64,000 bases of DNA from Rhodospirillaceae bacterium (GTDB lineage: Bacteria > Pseudomonadota > Alphaproteobacteria > UBA8366): assembly GCA_002722095.1 (NCBI GenBank), contig PBKG01000006.1, positions 831,829 through 895,828 of the forward strand, in the 5' to 3' direction. A program made the position numbers and the translations under genes. Of this stretch, positions 15,118 through 26,101 are shown piece after piece. A model generated the notes under the pieces. The model was not told the DNA's origin, did no database searches, and saw nothing but the letters and a program-made list of their open reading frames with translations. Positions within the stretch are counted from its first letter, which is position 1, and each line of letters opens with the position of its first letter.

Positions 15118-16409
15118 GTGGCCTCGCTCTTTACCGTAACGCGACGTTACTTGCGCCGCCGTTGGCGCATCTGATGCTGAATTTGCGCCGGGCCAAAGGC
15201 AAGGAAGATGGGGCGCGGTTGTCCGAGCGCAAGGGTATCCCGTCGCTGGCACGCCCGGCGGGTCGGCTTGCTTGGCTCCATGCGGCGAGCGTTGGCGAAG
15301 CTCAGTCTTCGTTGGTGTTGATCGAACGATTGCTCGATGAGTTCGAAAGCCTGCATATGCTGGTGACGACAGGTACGGTAACTTCAGCCGCCCACCTCGA
15401 AGACCGGCTTCCGGTTCGCGCCTTTCATCAATATCTGCCTCTCGATTGCCCCCAATGGGTCGAACGGTTCCTCGACCATTGGGCGCCGGATCTCGCGATA
15501 TGGATGGAATCCGAGCTTTGGCCAAATTTGGTGAGCGAGACCATGCGCAGGAGCGTACCGGCGCTTTTGGTCAATGCACGTATGTCGGCGAGTTCGTTTC
15601 GCGCTTGGCGCCGCATGGATGGTATGGCGCGGCATCTAATCTCGGGCTTTCAGGTCTGTTTGGCCCAAACGGATGAACAGGCGGATCGCTTGCGGCAGTT
15701 GGGCGCCGGCAATGTGTCTTCCCCCGGGAACCTCAAATACTCCGCCGCGCCCTTAGCCTTCGATCAAGGAGAGCTGGAGGAATTGCAGAGCGCTATCGGT
15801 GCGCGGCCGGTGTGGGTTGCCGCGAGCACGCATGCCGGTGAAGAAATCATGGTATCGAATGCACACACCGCTTTGCTGTCCCAAATTCCGGATTTACTCA
15901 CCGTCATCGTTCCGCGTCATCCCCATCGCGCAGGTCAAATCGAAACCGTTCTCGCGCAAAGAGGTCATTCCTGTGTGCGCCGCTCGACCGGCGCGCCCAT
16001 ATCCCGAGACACCGCGATCTATATCGCCGATACCCTAGGGGAACTTGGAATTTTCTATCGCCTCGCCCGCATTGCCTACATTGGCGGCAGTATGGCGAGC
16101 CAAGGAGGACACAACCCCCTGGAAGCGGCCCAGCTCGGATGTGCGATACTTCACGGGCCGGACATGGAAAATTTTCAATCGGTCGCGGAGGCGTTGGCTG
16201 CTGAAGGCGGCGCGTTGACCGTTCGCTCCGCACCGGAAATGTCGGCCCTGATCGGCGATCTCTTCGAAGATCGAGACTTGTGGTTACGCCGAACTCAGGC
16301 AGCGGCAAAAGTCGCCAAAGTCAATCAAGGGGTGATCGACCGGGTCTTTAACGCAATTGCTCCGACCGTACAGGCCGCGCTTACGCGGAAAACCGATGCG
16401 GGCGCCTGA
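15114..16409 (+). CDS. waaA: 3-deoxy-D-manno-octulosonic acid (Kdo) transferase
   Basis: A 431-residue GT-B glycosyltransferase that attaches Kdo to lipid IVA at the inner membrane. It has the WaaA pattern: an N-terminal hydrophobic anchor, WLHAASVGEAQSS (about 56-68), TGTVTSAA, WMESELWPNL (about 130-139), the acceptor-site region, FVAASTH-like WVAASTHAGEE, VPRHPHRAGQI and the C-terminal GGSMASQGGHNPLEAA. Its ATG overlaps the previous stop by 4 bp and lpxK starts 14 bp before its end. One domain pair is present, so it is not possible to say whether one or two Kdo units are added. Confidence 0.92.
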   Translation: MSGLALYRNATLLAPPLAHLMLNLRRAKGKEDGARLSERKGIPSLARPAGRLAWLHAASVGEAQSSLVLIERLLDEFESLHMLVTTGTVTSAAHLEDRLPVRAFHQYLPLDCPQWVERFLDHWAPDLAIWMESELWPNLVSETMRRSVPALLVNARMSASSFRAWRRMDGMARHLISGFQVCLAQTDEQADRLRQLGAGNVSSPGNLKYSAAPLAFDQGELEELQSAIGARPVWVAASTHAGEEIMVSNAHTALLSQIPDLLTVIVPRHPHRAGQIETVLAQRGHSCVRRSTGAPISRDTAIYIADTLGELGIFYRLARIAYIGGSMASQGGHNPLEAAQLGCAILHGPDMENFQSVAEALAAEGGALTVRSAPEMSALIGDLFEDRDLWLRRTQAAAKVAKVNQGVIDRVFNAIAPTVQAALTRKTDAGA

Positions 16410-17346
16410 TTTCTGGAAACGCCGCGGCATGGTGTCGGCCTGTCTCCAACCGGCAAGCTGGATAGTGACCCAGTGTGCTCGCCGCCGCCAAAAATCGGCT
16501 CGACCGGTGCCGGCGCCGGTGCCCGTGATTTGTGTCGGTAACCTCACCGTCGGAGGTGCTGGCAAGACGCCCGTCGCACTTGCCGTTGAGGCACGGCTCA
16601 AAGCCAAGGAGATTTCCGCCAGTTTCCTGAGCCGAGGGTACGGGGGCAGGCTCAAAGGTCCGGTGCAGGTGAAGCACGACCAACACTCGGTGGCTGATGT
16701 GGGCGACGAGCCATTGTTGTTAGCCCGTCAGGCGCCTTGCATCGTTTCCGCCGACCGGCCCGCGGGCGCCAATGCTGCTGTTGCGGCAGGTGCGCAAGCG
16801 ATCGTGATGGATGACGGTTTTCAAAACCATAGCCTTGAAAAATCATTATCCTTGATCGTGGTCGATGGAGGATATGGATTCGGCAATGGCAGGGTCATGC
16901 CGGCGGGGCCCCTTCGCGAACCGGTCGAAGAAGGGCTTGCCCGGGCCGATGCGGTGGTTGTAATTGGCCCTCCGGATTTTGAAATCCGTACTGATAAGCC
17001 GGTTTTTCGTGCGCGATTGCAGCCGCTACGCGGTGAAGATTTTTCCGGCCGGCCGGTGATCGCATTTGCAGGTATTGGCCGGCCGGACAAGTTTTTCGAT
17101 ACGCTACGATCGCTCGGTGCTGACGTGGTTGCGGAGCATGCGTTTCCCGATCACCATCGTTATCGTGCTCGCGATTTCGAAGCGATTCTGAAACAGGCCG
17201 CACAATCGGGCGATATGGTGGTGACGACCGAAAAGGATGCGGTGCGGCTTCCGCCCTCACTCGCCGAGGCGGTGGTCACGTTGCCTGTCGAACTTGTTTG
17301 GGAAGATTCCAATGCGATCGACGCATTGCTCGATCGGGTGATTTAG
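16396..17346 (+). CDS. lpxK: Tetraacyldisaccharide 4'-kinase
   Basis: A 316-residue kinase that phosphorylates the 4' position of the lipid A disaccharide. The P-loop is NLTVGGAGKTPV (about 46-57), and SRGYGG, DDGFQNHSL (the catalytic DDGxQ region) and AFAGIGRPDKFF are all visible. I chose ATG 16396 (MRAPDFWKRRG) because this is the usual LpxK beginning, whereas the frame opening at 16357 lies deep within waaA. The stop codon region overlaps the end of the convergent M23 peptidase gene by 4 bp. Confidence 0.92.
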   Translation: MRAPDFWKRRGMVSACLQPASWIVTQCARRRQKSARPVPAPVPVICVGNLTVGGAGKTPVALAVEARLKAKEISASFLSRGYGGRLKGPVQVKHDQHSVADVGDEPLLLARQAPCIVSADRPAGANAAVAAGAQAIVMDDGFQNHSLEKSLSLIVVDGGYGFGNGRVMPAGPLREPVEEGLARADAVVVIGPPDFEIRTDKPVFRARLQPLRGEDFSGRPVIAFAGIGRPDKFFDTLRSLGADVVAEHAFPDHHRYRARDFEAILKQAAQSGDMVVTTEKDAVRLPPSLAEAVVTLPVELVWEDSNAIDALLDRVI

Positions 17347-18158
17347 TTGCCTTGCTTCGGCATCGGTCCCACCAGGAGTTCGGGGTCGAGGCGCCGCTTG
17401 AATAGATTAATGCGCCAATCAAGATGCGGTCCGGTCGACCGACCGGTCGCGCCGACGGTGCCTATACGTTCGCCTTGGGCAACACGCTGTCCTTTTTTCA
17501 CGCTGATTGTTTCCATATGAAGGAAAGCGGACGAGACACCGTGGCCATGGTCGATGATCATGGTTCCGCCGGAGTAGTACATATCTTTATGGACCATCCT
17601 TACGATTCCCGAAGTGGGCGCAATCACGGGCGTACCTTTGGGAGCGGCGATATCTATTCCGTAGTGGGGTCGTTTGGGGACGCCGTTCAAAATGCGCTGG
17701 CTACCATAGACGCCACTGATTCGACCAATTGTCGGCCAGCGCCAACCCTTCAAGAAATGAGTTTCCGGCGTATCCGGCTTGCGGGCGAGCGCAACCAGTA
17801 TTGATTCGCGTTTGATCCGCTCGATCACTTTTTTCGGAGGCGAGACTTTCGCGGCGGGCAATCCGTCGATGGCTTCGATTTTGTATTTGCGCTTTGAAAT
17901 ACGGAGCACCTCGCGTCGCGTGCTGCCGTTCCTGTAGGTGAGTACCAGTGACGCGGTCGGCTTGGCGTCCCGGTTGAACCCGATGACGAAAATGCCGTCT
18001 CGCGATACGCGAATTGGCTTACCTTCGTACACTACCTTGGTGCCCGCATCGGTGCGGCCGAGCACCAGCCCTCCTTGGGTAAACTTTCCATTTAAATCGA
18101 GGGTATCCGCCTGGGCGCCGAAGGCTAAAAGGCAAGCAATCAGCAAATTTCGGATCAC
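17343..18158 (-). CDS. M23-family peptidase (LytM domain), exported
   Basis: A 271-residue protein with a short Sec signal (about 1-17, FGAQA). Residues 140-265 are a LytM/M23 metallopeptidase domain: GVYGSQRILNG then HYGIDIAAPKGTPV supplies His and Asp, FLHM supplies the second His, and GPHLDWRI closes the site, so zinc ligation looks complete. Members cut peptide cross-links in the cell wall or act as regulators of amidases. Its ATG overlaps the end of xseA by 4 bp, so the two are co-transcribed. Confidence 0.87.
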   Translation of the reverse strand: MIRNLLIACLLAFGAQADTLDLNGKFTQGGLVLGRTDAGTKVVYEGKPIRVSRDGIFVIGFNRDAKPTASLVLTYRNGSTRREVLRISKRKYKIEAIDGLPAAKVSPPKKVIERIKRESILVALARKPDTPETHFLKGWRWPTIGRISGVYGSQRILNGVPKRPHYGIDIAAPKGTPVIAPTSGIVRMVHKDMYYSGGTMIIDHGHGVSSAFLHMETISVKKGQRVAQGERIGTVGATGRSTGPHLDWRINLFKRRLDPELLVGPMPKQGN

Positions 18159-19597
18159 AACAGCTCTCCTTGCCGATCATCCGGACCTTTCTTGGCAGGC
18201 GATTTTTTACGTTTCGGTTTGGCCATTTTCGTATGGTCATCCGTGATTTCGGCGTCCCGATTGCCGTCGGCGAACTCGATCGTCACCTGTGCGCCCGGCG
18301 ATGCGGCGGCGGCTGATGTCACCGGCTTGCCATCTCGATCCCAGACCACCGTATAGCCGCGCTCGACGATGCGTCGGAAAGAAACGCTTTCCAGTAAATC
18401 TCCGGCGGCTTTGAGTCGGTCCGCCCGTTGGCGCATCGCACGGGTCATAGCTTGGGTCAACATTTCGGATTCGCGTGCGAGCCTTCGCGAGCCCTCCTCG
18501 ACGGCTTGGCGAGGTGGTTTTATTTGTTGGCCAAGCAAAGTCACGCGGTCCCGAAAATCCGCGACAAGGCGGACGCCGCTCACCCCGAGACGTTCGACAG
18601 CGCTGTCGAGTCGCTGATTATGTCCAGCCAGCACCGTCGCGAGATCGGGCAGCCCGCGCCCCAATCCTTCGAGCCGAACCTTCTGCTCGTCGAGATGTCG
18701 GGTCATCGCCGCGAATTGGCGCCGGCCCAGATCCATAATCGATCCTTGCAGTTCGGCACGCACCGGAACTGCCATTTCGGCCGCCGCGGTTGGGGTCGGT
18801 GCACGCTGATCGGAGGCATAATCGATTAGGGTGGTGTCGGTCTCGTGTCCGACCGCCGATATCAATGGAATTTCCGATGCCGCCGCCGCCCGGACGACAA
18901 TTTCCTCGTTGAAGGCCCAGAGATCTTCAAGGCTTCCGCCACCGCGGGCGACGATCAGGAGATCGGGCCGCGGCACCGCGCCTTTCAAATCGAGCGTATT
19001 AAAGCCAGCAATCGCATCGGCAATTTGCGCGGCGGCGCCGTCGCCTTGGACGAGTACCGGCCAGAGCAGTACATGACGCGGAAACCGATCATTAAGCCTA
19101 TGTAAAATATCGCGAATTACTGCTCCCGTCGGTGATGTGACAACGCCGATTGTTGTTGGAAGATATGGCAGTTCCCGTTTATTTTCCGCATCAAACAGGC
19201 CTTCAGCGGCCAGTTTCTTGCGTCGGTCTTCGAGCAGTTTTAGAAGCGCACCTTCACCGGCTACTTCCATCTGATCGATGACGATCTGGTATTTCGACCG
19301 TGCGGCATAGGTGGTGACCTTGCCAGTAGCGATTACCTCTAGCCCGTCCTCCGGTTGGGTCATCAGGCGGCCCGCGACGCCACGCCAGCAGACCCCGTCG
19401 ATGACCGCATCATCGTCCTTTAAAGTCATGTAAAGGTGACCGGACGCTGCGCGTTTGAATCCAGAAATCTCACCCCGCAATCTCACATAGCCATAGGCAT
19501 CCTCGACCGTGCGCTTAAGCGCGGCGGACAGCTCCGAGACGGTGAACTCCGCCTGGTTGGACGGTGTGTCGGGTGGATCGGGGGAAAAGTCACTCAT
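18155..19597 (-). CDS. xseA: Exodeoxyribonuclease VII large subunit
   Basis: A 480-residue protein with an N-terminal OB-fold (about 18-115: FTVSELSAALKRTVEDAYG, then GEISGFKRAASGHLYMTLKD in part) and the catalytic domain with PTTIGVVTSPTGAVIRD, VARGGGSLEDLWAFNEE and SAVGHETDTTLIDYASD. A coiled-coil stretch follows (about 300-390). With XseB it degrades single-stranded DNA. ATG 19597 (MSDFSPD) is chosen; the longer frame begins with TTG. xseB is not adjacent. Divergent from purD. Confidence 0.92.
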   Translation of the reverse strand: MSDFSPDPPDTPSNQAEFTVSELSAALKRTVEDAYGYVRLRGEISGFKRAASGHLYMTLKDDDAVIDGVCWRGVAGRLMTQPEDGLEVIATGKVTTYAARSKYQIVIDQMEVAGEGALLKLLEDRRKKLAAEGLFDAENKRELPYLPTTIGVVTSPTGAVIRDILHRLNDRFPRHVLLWPVLVQGDGAAAQIADAIAGFNTLDLKGAVPRPDLLIVARGGGSLEDLWAFNEEIVVRAAAASEIPLISAVGHETDTTLIDYASDQRAPTPTAAAEMAVPVRAELQGSIMDLGRRQFAAMTRHLDEQKVRLEGLGRGLPDLATVLAGHNQRLDSAVERLGVSGVRLVADFRDRVTLLGQQIKPPRQAVEEGSRRLARESEMLTQAMTRAMRQRADRLKAAGDLLESVSFRRIVERGYTVVWDRDGKPVTSAAAASPGAQVTIEFADGNRDAEITDDHTKMAKPKRKKSPAKKGPDDRQGELL

Positions 19598-19657
19598 GGT
19601 TTTCAACGCCTATGATATGTAGGGTCGGGACAATTTGCAAAAATACGGAAGGATGCG

Positions 19658-20941
19658 ATGAAGCTTTTGGTCGTGGGCGCCGGTGGGCGCGAGCATGCGC
19701 TTTGCTGGGCTCTGTCGGGCTCCCCGTTGTGTGACACGCTCTATTGCGCACCGGGCAACGCGGGTATCGCCGAAGTGGCGGAATGTGTCGATGTGGGCGC
19801 CGAGGATGTCGAGGGGTTGATGGCATTCGTTGGCGAAAAAGAGATCGACTTCGTCGTCGTGGGGCCGGAGGCGCCCTTGGTGCTCGGTCTGGTCGACCGT
19901 CTCAACGAGGCCGGCGTCAAATGTTTTGGCCCGACTGCGGCAGCGGCAGAACTCGAAGGGTCGAAGAGCTTCACCAAGGCGCTTTGCGTCAAATACGATA
20001 TCCCGACCGGAGCGTATCAGCGCTTCACCGAAATCGAAGGCGCCAAATCCTATATTCGTGAACAAGGTGCGCCGATCGTGGTCAAAGCCGACGGGCTCGC
20101 CGCGGGCAAAGGGGTCACGGTGGCGATGAGCGTGGAAGAGGCATTGGCGGCGGCAGAGGATGCGCTGGTCGGTGGTCGGTTCGGTGATGCGGGTGCATCG
20201 ATTGTGGTCGAGGAATTTCTCGATGGCGAAGAACTCAGTGTCTTTGCGCTCTCGGACGGCGAAAACGCGTTGATGCTGGCGTCGGCCCAGGATCATAAGG
20301 CGGTGGGTGATGGTGACACGGGCCCTAATACCGGCGGTATGGGCGCCTATAGCCCAGCGCCCGTGATGACCGACGAGCTGGCGAACCGGATCGAAGAGGA
20401 AATCGTCGGGCGTACCGTGGCGGCTATGAAAGCGGAAGGTACGCCTTTCACGGGGGTACTTTTTGGCGGTCTAATGATCACAAAAGAGGGGCCGAAGTTG
20501 ATCGAATTCAATGTTCGCTTCGGCGATCCCGAGTGTCAGGTTTTGATGATGCGCTTGAAATCGGATCTGCTGTCGGCACTCGTCGCAGCGGCGGATGGCG
20601 AACTCAAGGATTTTGGCCTTCGTTGGCTTGATGAGACGGCGCTCACCGTGGTGCTTGCTGCGAACGGCTATCCGGAGTCATATGAAAAGGGCACTGAAAT
20701 CCGCAACCTCGATGCAGCGGATGGGCTTGACCTGGTTAAGGTTTTTCATGCGGGCACCGCGCGTGGCGCAAACGGTGAACTGCAGGCAATCGGTGGGCGG
20801 GTGTTGAACGTTACCGCCCTCGGCGATTCGGCGACCGATGCGCAACGGCGCGCCTATGAAGCTGTGGATGCGGTCGATTGGCCGGATGGATTTTGTCGCC
20901 GCGATATCGGATGGCGGGCGGTGGCCAGGGAAACCGACTGA
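19658..20941 (+). CDS. purD: Phosphoribosylamine-glycine ligase (GAR synthetase)
   Basis: A 427-residue ATP-grasp enzyme of de novo purine synthesis. It begins [19 protein letters not shown] and has the family segments [64 protein letters not shown] and [17 protein letters not shown]. Length and motifs are complete. It stands alone, divergent from xseA across about 60 bp that must contain both promoters. Confidence 0.96.
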   Translation: MKLLVVGAGGREHALCWALSGSPLCDTLYCAPGNAGIAEVAECVDVGAEDVEGLMAFVGEKEIDFVVVGPEAPLVLGLVDRLNEAGVKCFGPTAAAAELEGSKSFTKALCVKYDIPTGAYQRFTEIEGAKSYIREQGAPIVVKADGLAAGKGVTVAMSVEEALAAAEDALVGGRFGDAGASIVVEEFLDGEELSVFALSDGENALMLASAQDHKAVGDGDTGPNTGGMGAYSPAPVMTDELANRIEEEIVGRTVAAMKAEGTPFTGVLFGGLMITKEGPKLIEFNVRFGDPECQVLMMRLKSDLLSALVAAADGELKDFGLRWLDETALTVVLAANGYPESYEKGTEIRNLDAADGLDLVKVFHAGTARGANGELQAIGGRVLNVTALGDSATDAQRRAYEAVDAVDWPDGFCRRDIGWRAVARETD

Positions 20942-20948
20942 CGTCGTC

Positions 20949-21407
20949 TTATCGCTTTTTGCGAAAAAACTCGACGAGCAGGTCCGCTGCTGCGCTTTCG
21001 CCGATGCCACCGTAGATTTCCGGTGCATGATGGCAGGTGGATTGTTCGAAAAAACGGGGTCCGTTTTCTACAGCGCCTCCCTTTACGTCCTGAGCGCCGA
21101 AATAAAGCCGCCGAATATGTGAATGGGCGATGGCGCTCGCGCACATGGCGCAAGGCTCTAAGGTGACATAGAGGTCGCAGTTCTCCAGCCTTTTTTGCCC
21201 TAGTGCTGCACAGGCCTTGCGGATCGCCTGCATTTCCGCATGCGCCGTCGGATCACCCAGTTGCTCGACCCGATTGCCGGCACGGGCGACGATCTCTTTC
21301 GTAGTGCTATCGACGATGACGGCCCCGACTGGGACTTCGTCACGCCGCGCAGCATCCTCCGCTTCGCGTAGCGCGATCGCCATATGTCGGGAGTGGAGTG
21401 TCTTCAT
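20949..21407 (-). CDS. tadA: tRNA-specific adenosine deaminase
   Basis: A 152-residue zinc deaminase that converts wobble adenosine 34 of tRNA-Arg(ACG) to inosine. Zinc ligands and the catalytic Glu are in THAEM (His, Glu) and EPCAMCASA (two Cys). The family segment VPVGAVIVD and the C-terminal VKGGAVENG are also present. Convergent with purD (7 bp apart) and divergent from rluB. Confidence 0.92.
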   Translation of the reverse strand: MKTLHSRHMAIALREAEDAARRDEVPVGAVIVDSTTKEIVARAGNRVEQLGDPTAHAEMQAIRKACAALGQKRLENCDLYVTLEPCAMCASAIAHSHIRRLYFGAQDVKGGAVENGPRFFEQSTCHHAPEIYGGIGESAAADLLVEFFRKKR

Positions 21408-21513
21408 AGCGATGAGCCTGCCCGCAATAGCGCGCGCCGGTCAAGCGACGATAGCTAATAGAGTAACTAGAGCATTTGCTTGTGTTGCGCGAAGGCCATA
21501 GGTTTCGTTCGAT

Positions 21514-22347
21514 ATGGTCGACAATACGAATGATGCCAACCGTCCGGAACGGATCGCCAAGGTAATGGCCCGTGCGGGACTTTGTTCGCGCCGGGAAGCG
21601 GAGCGCTGGATCGAGGCCGGTCGTGTCGCCGTGGATGGCGAGATATTGGTAAGCCCTGCGGTTACGGTGACCTCAGCCAATCAAATCGAGGTCGACGGAG
21701 CCCCGTTGCCGACGTCGGAGCCGACCCGGCTTTGGCGGTTTCACAAGCCCACCGGGTTATTGACGACGCAACAGGACCCCGAGGGACGGCGAACCGTTTT
21801 TGAAGCGTTGCCCGACAGCATGCCACGCGTGATTTCGGTCGGACGGCTCGATATCAATTCCGAAGGGCTTTTGCTGCTGACCAATGATGGCGAGCTCGCG
21901 CGCCGCCTTGAGCTTCCGTCCACCGGTTGGGTGCGGCGATATCGGGTTCGCGTACATGGCCGTCCGCAGGAAGAGAACTTTGCCCAACTACAAAAAGGCA
22001 CCTCCGTCGAAGGCGTTCGATATGCTCCTATCGTCGCGTCCCTTGAAAACCAAACCGGTGCAAATGCCTGGCTCACCATGACGCTGAAGGAAGGCAAGAA
22101 CCGAGAAATTAGGCGGGTTTGCGAGCATTTCGGCTGGCGCGTTAACCGGCTGATCCGAGTAAGTTACGGACCCTTTCAGCTCGGGAATCTCAAACGGGGT
22201 TTGGTCGAAGAAGTCCCCAAGCGTGTGCTCGCGGATCAAATCGGTGAAGCGTCGGGCGGAGGTACGAAAGACAAATGGGCCAAGAAAAGACCAAGAAAAT
22301 CGGGCAAATCGAAGAAAGCCAATGCGCGTCGTCGCCGGAAAGTATAA
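21514..22347 (+). CDS. rluB: Ribosomal large-subunit pseudouridine synthase B-type
   Basis: A 277-residue RsuA/RluB-family enzyme. Residues 12-60 form an S4 RNA-binding domain (RIAKVMARAGLCSRREAERWI). The catalytic region has the GRLDINSEGLLLLTNDGE motif with its Asp, and KLPS-like ARRLELPSTGWVRRYRVRV; the end has KEGKNREIRRVCEHFGW. The C-terminal 30 residues are very basic ([20 protein letters not shown]), as in many alphaproteobacterial members. It probably modifies 23S rRNA U2605, by analogy. rsmD overlaps its end by 26 bp. Confidence 0.88.
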   Translation: MVDNTNDANRPERIAKVMARAGLCSRREAERWIEAGRVAVDGEILVSPAVTVTSANQIEVDGAPLPTSEPTRLWRFHKPTGLLTTQQDPEGRRTVFEALPDSMPRVISVGRLDINSEGLLLLTNDGELARRLELPSTGWVRRYRVRVHGRPQEENFAQLQKGTSVEGVRYAPIVASLENQTGANAWLTMTLKEGKNREIRRVCEHFGWRVNRLIRVSYGPFQLGNLKRGLVEEVPKRVLADQIGEASGGGTKDKWAKKRPRKSGKSKKANARRRRKV

Positions 22348-22888
22348 AGGGCGAACCCTGCTAGCGCCCGCCGGGCGCGACGTACGCCCGACCGGTGACC
22401 GGGTACGAGAAGCAATGTTCAATTTGTTGGCTCACGGGGATTACGGAAACGGTGGCCGACCGGTACTCGAAGGCGCATCGGTGCTAGACGCGTTTGCCGG
22501 TAGCGGTGCGTTGGGGTTCGAGGCGATCAGCAGGGGTGCCTCCCGGTGCGTTTTTATGGAGATCACGGCGTCGACGATCGACACGTTAAGAAAGAATGCC
22601 GACGCGTTTGATGTCGCCGCCGACGTTGACATCATCAAATGCGACACCACCAAGCCGCCGCGTGCCATGGAACCGGTCGATCTCGTTTTCCTTGACCCAC
22701 CGTACCGAGAAAATTTTCTGGTTCCTGCGATCGCTGCACTCGGCGAGGCGGGCTGGATTGGAGACCATACTTTGCTGTTTGCAGAACTCGATGCGAACGA
22801 GGAGGTCGATCTCGGAGGCGAGGCAACCGTGTTGCAAGATCGCCGCTATGGCCGAACCCGGGTCGTCCTATTTCGCAACAGTAATTAA
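22322..22888 (+). CDS. rsmD: 16S rRNA (guanine(966)-N2)-methyltransferase
   Basis: A 188-residue SAM-dependent enzyme. ATG 22322 ([16 protein letters not shown]) matches the conserved beginning of RsmD; the frame upstream lies in the basic tail of rlu[35 protein letters not shown] (SAM site) and FLDPPY (catalytic N/D-PPY motif) are all visible. Its last 4 bp overlap the convergent mutL. Confidence 0.92.
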   Translation: MRVVAGKYKGRTLLAPAGRDVRPTGDRVREAMFNLLAHGDYGNGGRPVLEGASVLDAFAGSGALGFEAISRGASRCVFMEITASTIDTLRKNADAFDVAADVDIIKCDTTKPPRAMEPVDLVFLDPPYRENFLVPAIAALGEAGWIGDHTLLFAELDANEEVDLGGEATVLQDRRYGRTRVVLFRNSN

Positions 22889-24681
22889 CGGCGGCCGAAA
22901 AGTTTCTCGATGTCGGCGAGTTTAAGCTCCACATAAGTCGGCCGGCCGTGGTTGCATTGGCCGGAATGGGGTGTTGCCTCCATCTCGCGCAAAAGGGCGT
23001 TCATTTCGGCTCCGTTGAGCAGGCGGCCTGCCCGTACACTGCCGTGACAAGCCATGGTGCCGCAGACCTCTTCGAGCTTTTCCTTCAAAGCAAACGCGTC
23101 GCCCATTTCGGCAAGTTCGTCTGCCAAATCTTTGACCAACGCTTGTACGTTGGTCTCGCCCAACAGCGCCGGAACCTCGCGTACCACTACGGCGCTTTCG
23201 CCGAAAGGCTCCAGCGCGAGGCCAAGTTCCGCCAGTTCTGCGGACCGGTCCGCGAGTAGGGCGGCCGATGTCGAATCGAGTTCGACCACTTCAGGGATTA
23301 ACAACCCTTGGCGTGCGATCCCGTCGGCCTCGAGTGCGCGCTTCATCCGCTCGTAGACCAACCTTTCATGGGCCGCATGTTGATCGACGATGACGACCCC
23401 GTCGTCGGTTTCGGCGACCACATAGGTGCTGTGAAGCTGTGCCCGCGCTGCACCAAGTGGAAAATTCTTTGCGTCTTCCGGCGCTTCTTCGGCTTCCGGT
23501 GGTTCCACGCGCGCCGCCGGTTCCATCGATTGGCCGCCCTCGAACGGCGCCTGGAATGCAATCACGTTTTCGCTCAGTTGCCGGTTTGGCATGGGAGATC
23601 GGGTGTTGAAACTACCAGGGGGCACAGTTGCCGGCCGTGCCGCGCCGAGGGCGGCTTGGCTTACGGTTGTCGCGGCGCGGTGCCCCGCTTCTGCAAGGGC
23701 GTGTTTCAATGCACCGACAATCAAGCCGCGTACCAAACCCGGATCGCGGAACCGCACTTCCGATTTTGCCGGATGCACGTTGACATCGACCAGATGCGGA
23801 TCGAGCGAGAGATACAGTGCGACTAGGGGATGCCGATTGCGGGCGAGAAAATCCGCATAGGCGCCGCGCACCGCGCCGACCAATAGCCGATCGGTCACGG
23901 GCCTGTCATTTACGAACAGATACTGCATAGCCGCGTTGGCGCGATTCAGCGTCGGAACACCGGCATAGCCGGTTAGTTTGGCGCCGCTTCGTTCCGCATC
24001 GATCGTAAGCGCGTTCTCGGCAAACTCACGGCCCATTACCGCACTTAACCGAGCGAGACGGGCATCCAACAAATCGCCTTGTTCGGCGTGATAGTGGAAA
24101 CGCAGCTTTTCATTGTCTGTGAGCCGAAAGCTGATTTCAGGATGTGCCATCGCAATGCGCTTCACGGTCTCGGTTACTCGCTGGGACTCCGTGCGGTCGG
24201 TGCGAAGGAATTTCAGCCGGGCCGGTGTCGCGTAAAACAGATCCCGGACCTCGGCCCGAGTGCCCTTGGGATGAGCGGCAGGCGACGGAGGCGAAATTTC
24301 ACCGCCGTTGATTTCTAACATCCACGCACTGTCCGCCGCATCGGTGCGGGAAATCAGGCTGAACCGACCGACCGCGCCGATCGAGGGCAATGCTTCGCCG
24401 CGGAAGCCCAATGTGGCGATGGTCTGCAGGTCGTCGTTGGCGAGCTTCGATGTCGCGTGCCGCTCGACCGCGAGTAACAGTTCGTCTTGCGTCATGCCCG
24501 ATCCGTTATCGATAACCGCCAGCAACGACTTGCCTCCATCGCGGGTGGTTATCTCGATTTCGGTTGCGCCGGCATCGATGCTGTTTTCGACTAGTTCTTT
24601 GACTGCGGATGCGGGCCGCTCGACTACTTCACCGGCGGCGATTCGATTGATGATCTGGCTGGGCAGGCGTCGGATCGTCAT
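22885..24681 (-). CDS. mutL: DNA mismatch repair protein
   Basis: A 598-residue GHKL ATPase of mismatch repair. N-terminal motifs: [23 protein letters not shown] and [15 protein letters not shown]. The C-terminal domain has [26 protein letters not shown] and [11 protein letters not shown]. The [10 protein letters not shown] motif is like the DQHA(X)2E endonuclease motif of MutL proteins from bacteria lacking MutH, so nicking activity is likely. Its ATG shares one base with the pgi stop, indicating one transcript. Confidence 0.94.
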   Translation of the reverse strand: MTIRRLPSQIINRIAAGEVVERPASAVKELVENSIDAGATEIEITTRDGGKSLLAVIDNGSGMTQDELLLAVERHATSKLANDDLQTIATLGFRGEALPSIGAVGRFSLISRTDAADSAWMLEINGGEISPPSPAAHPKGTRAEVRDLFYATPARLKFLRTDRTESQRVTETVKRIAMAHPEISFRLTDNEKLRFHYHAEQGDLLDARLARLSAVMGREFAENALTIDAERSGAKLTGYAGVPTLNRANAAMQYLFVNDRPVTDRLLVGAVRGAYADFLARNRHPLVALYLSLDPHLVDVNVHPAKSEVRFRDPGLVRGLIVGALKHALAEAGHRAATTVSQAALGAARPATVPPGSFNTRSPMPNRQLSENVIAFQAPFEGGQSMEPAARVEPPEAEEAPEDAKNFPLGAARAQLHSTYVVAETDDGVVIVDQHAAHERLVYERMKRALEADGIARQGLLIPEVVELDSTSAALLADRSAELAELGLALEPFGESAVVVREVPALLGETNVQALVKDLADELAEMGDAFALKEKLEEVCGTMACHGSVRAGRLLNGAEMNALLREMEATPHSGQCNHGRPTYVELKLADIEKLFGRR

Positions 24682-25949
24682 CAGTCCGCCATCTCCCGCA
24701 GATATTGGCGCGCCTGTACCTTGCCTCGTTCTACTGCTGGCTGGTCGAACGGATCGACTCCCATCAGATGGGCCGTGATGATCGTTTCGAGCATGAAATG
24801 CATCATCAAGGCGCCGAGCGTAGCTTCGTTTACCTCGTCTATTTTCAACAGCCGTACGGGATGACCCGCCATCGCCAAGGCATCCGCAGTGCCGCGCTGA
24901 CTTGCGTCCAGCAGGTCGCCCAACGTGCGGCCCTCTAGCGGGCCAAGATCGATACCTCCGTTTGCGGCCGCGTCGATGGTGTCACCGGTGCCGATGCAAT
25001 CGCGCATGACCATGGTAAAGAGTTTGTCTCTGGGGCCGTCGAGATAAAGTTGCATTTGGCTGTGCTGATCGACCGTGCCCATAAACGGCACCGGCGTGGT
25101 GCCGTGGCCATCTTTGCCAACGCTTTCGGCCCAAAGCTGACGATACCAATGGCCAAACCAAAACAGCTGATCGCTGTAAAGCATCAACACGTTGATTGCC
25201 GATCCGATTTGGCTAGCCGCCGCGGTCACGAGTGCGGCACCCTCAGCGGGGTGGCTCTCTAATTCCATCTCGATGGTGTGATGAAGTGTGGCGGCGGCAC
25301 CGTCGCGCAATGTGGGAACGTCAAGTCCTGCGATTAGCGCAGGCAATGCTCCAACCAACGAAAAAACCGAATATCGCCCGCCGATCCCAGGATCATGATC
25401 GAGCATTGTGAAATTACCGGCTTCGGCAATTTGACGGAGTGCGCTCGCCCCTGGCTCTACAATCGCTGTAATGCGCTCGGCAATATCCTTTGCGCTCAAA
25501 TGATTTTGGAACCACTGAAGAAATACGTTCAGTTGAGCTAAGGTTTCCGCCGTGCCGCCGGATTTGGAAATCACGATCAGGCCTGTGGTTGCATAGGGCA
25601 ATCGTGCGAAAAGCTTAGCGAAGCTCGCCGGATCCACATTGTCGATAAAGTGGAGCGATGGCCCTTTCGACATGGCCAACGCATGAAGACATTTCCCACC
25701 GAGACTGGAGCCACCGGTTCCGAAAACGACGATATCGGTGAACTTTTCGCGGTATCGATCCGCAATCTCTTTCAAAGCAGGCAAATCGCCGTTGTCTGTA
25801 GCAATGGCGAGTGCCGGTAGGGCGCCGTCGGCCAAATCGGTGCGAATGCCCGAGATTGCCTCGGTCGTGCGCGCTTTTTCTGCGGCAATCGCCGACTCAG
25901 AAAGCCCGTCCGGGTGGATGCAGCGGGAGGTGTCTTGCGAGTAGAGCAT
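24681..25949 (-). CDS. pgi: Glucose-6-phosphate isomerase, short form
   Basis: A 422-residue protein with two SIS domains interconverting glucose-6-phosphate and fructose-6-phosphate. Motifs: [76 protein letters not shown] and the C-terminal region [16 protein letters not shown]. It is shorter than the 550-residue enteric enzyme and resembles the compact form found in several alphaproteobacteria. ATG 25949 ([10 protein letters not shown]) is chosen over a TTG 27 nt upstream. Confidence 0.9.
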   Translation of the reverse strand: MLYSQDTSRCIHPDGLSESAIAAEKARTTEAISGIRTDLADGALPALAIATDNGDLPALKEIADRYREKFTDIVVFGTGGSSLGGKCLHALAMSKGPSLHFIDNVDPASFAKLFARLPYATTGLIVISKSGGTAETLAQLNVFLQWFQNHLSAKDIAERITAIVEPGASALRQIAEAGNFTMLDHDPGIGGRYSVFSLVGALPALIAGLDVPTLRDGAAATLHHTIEMELESHPAEGAALVTAAASQIGSAINVLMLYSDQLFWFGHWYRQLWAESVGKDGHGTTPVPFMGTVDQHSQMQLYLDGPRDKLFTMVMRDCIGTGDTIDAAANGGIDLGPLEGRTLGDLLDASQRGTADALAMAGHPVRLLKIDEVNEATLGALMMHFMLETIITAHLMGVDPFDQPAVERGKVQARQYLREMAD

Positions 25950-26101
25950 GATCGAAGCCCATACTGCCCTTTGCAATCAAGAGCGTGCAACCGGCCCCGC
26001 GAACCGGGTCTGGCAGCGCGAAAGCGAGGGCTTACAGTCGGTTTTGAGCGGGAAAGACGGCGACTCGCAACGGTCTCAGGCCGTTACGGTTCTGGGCGTG
26101 C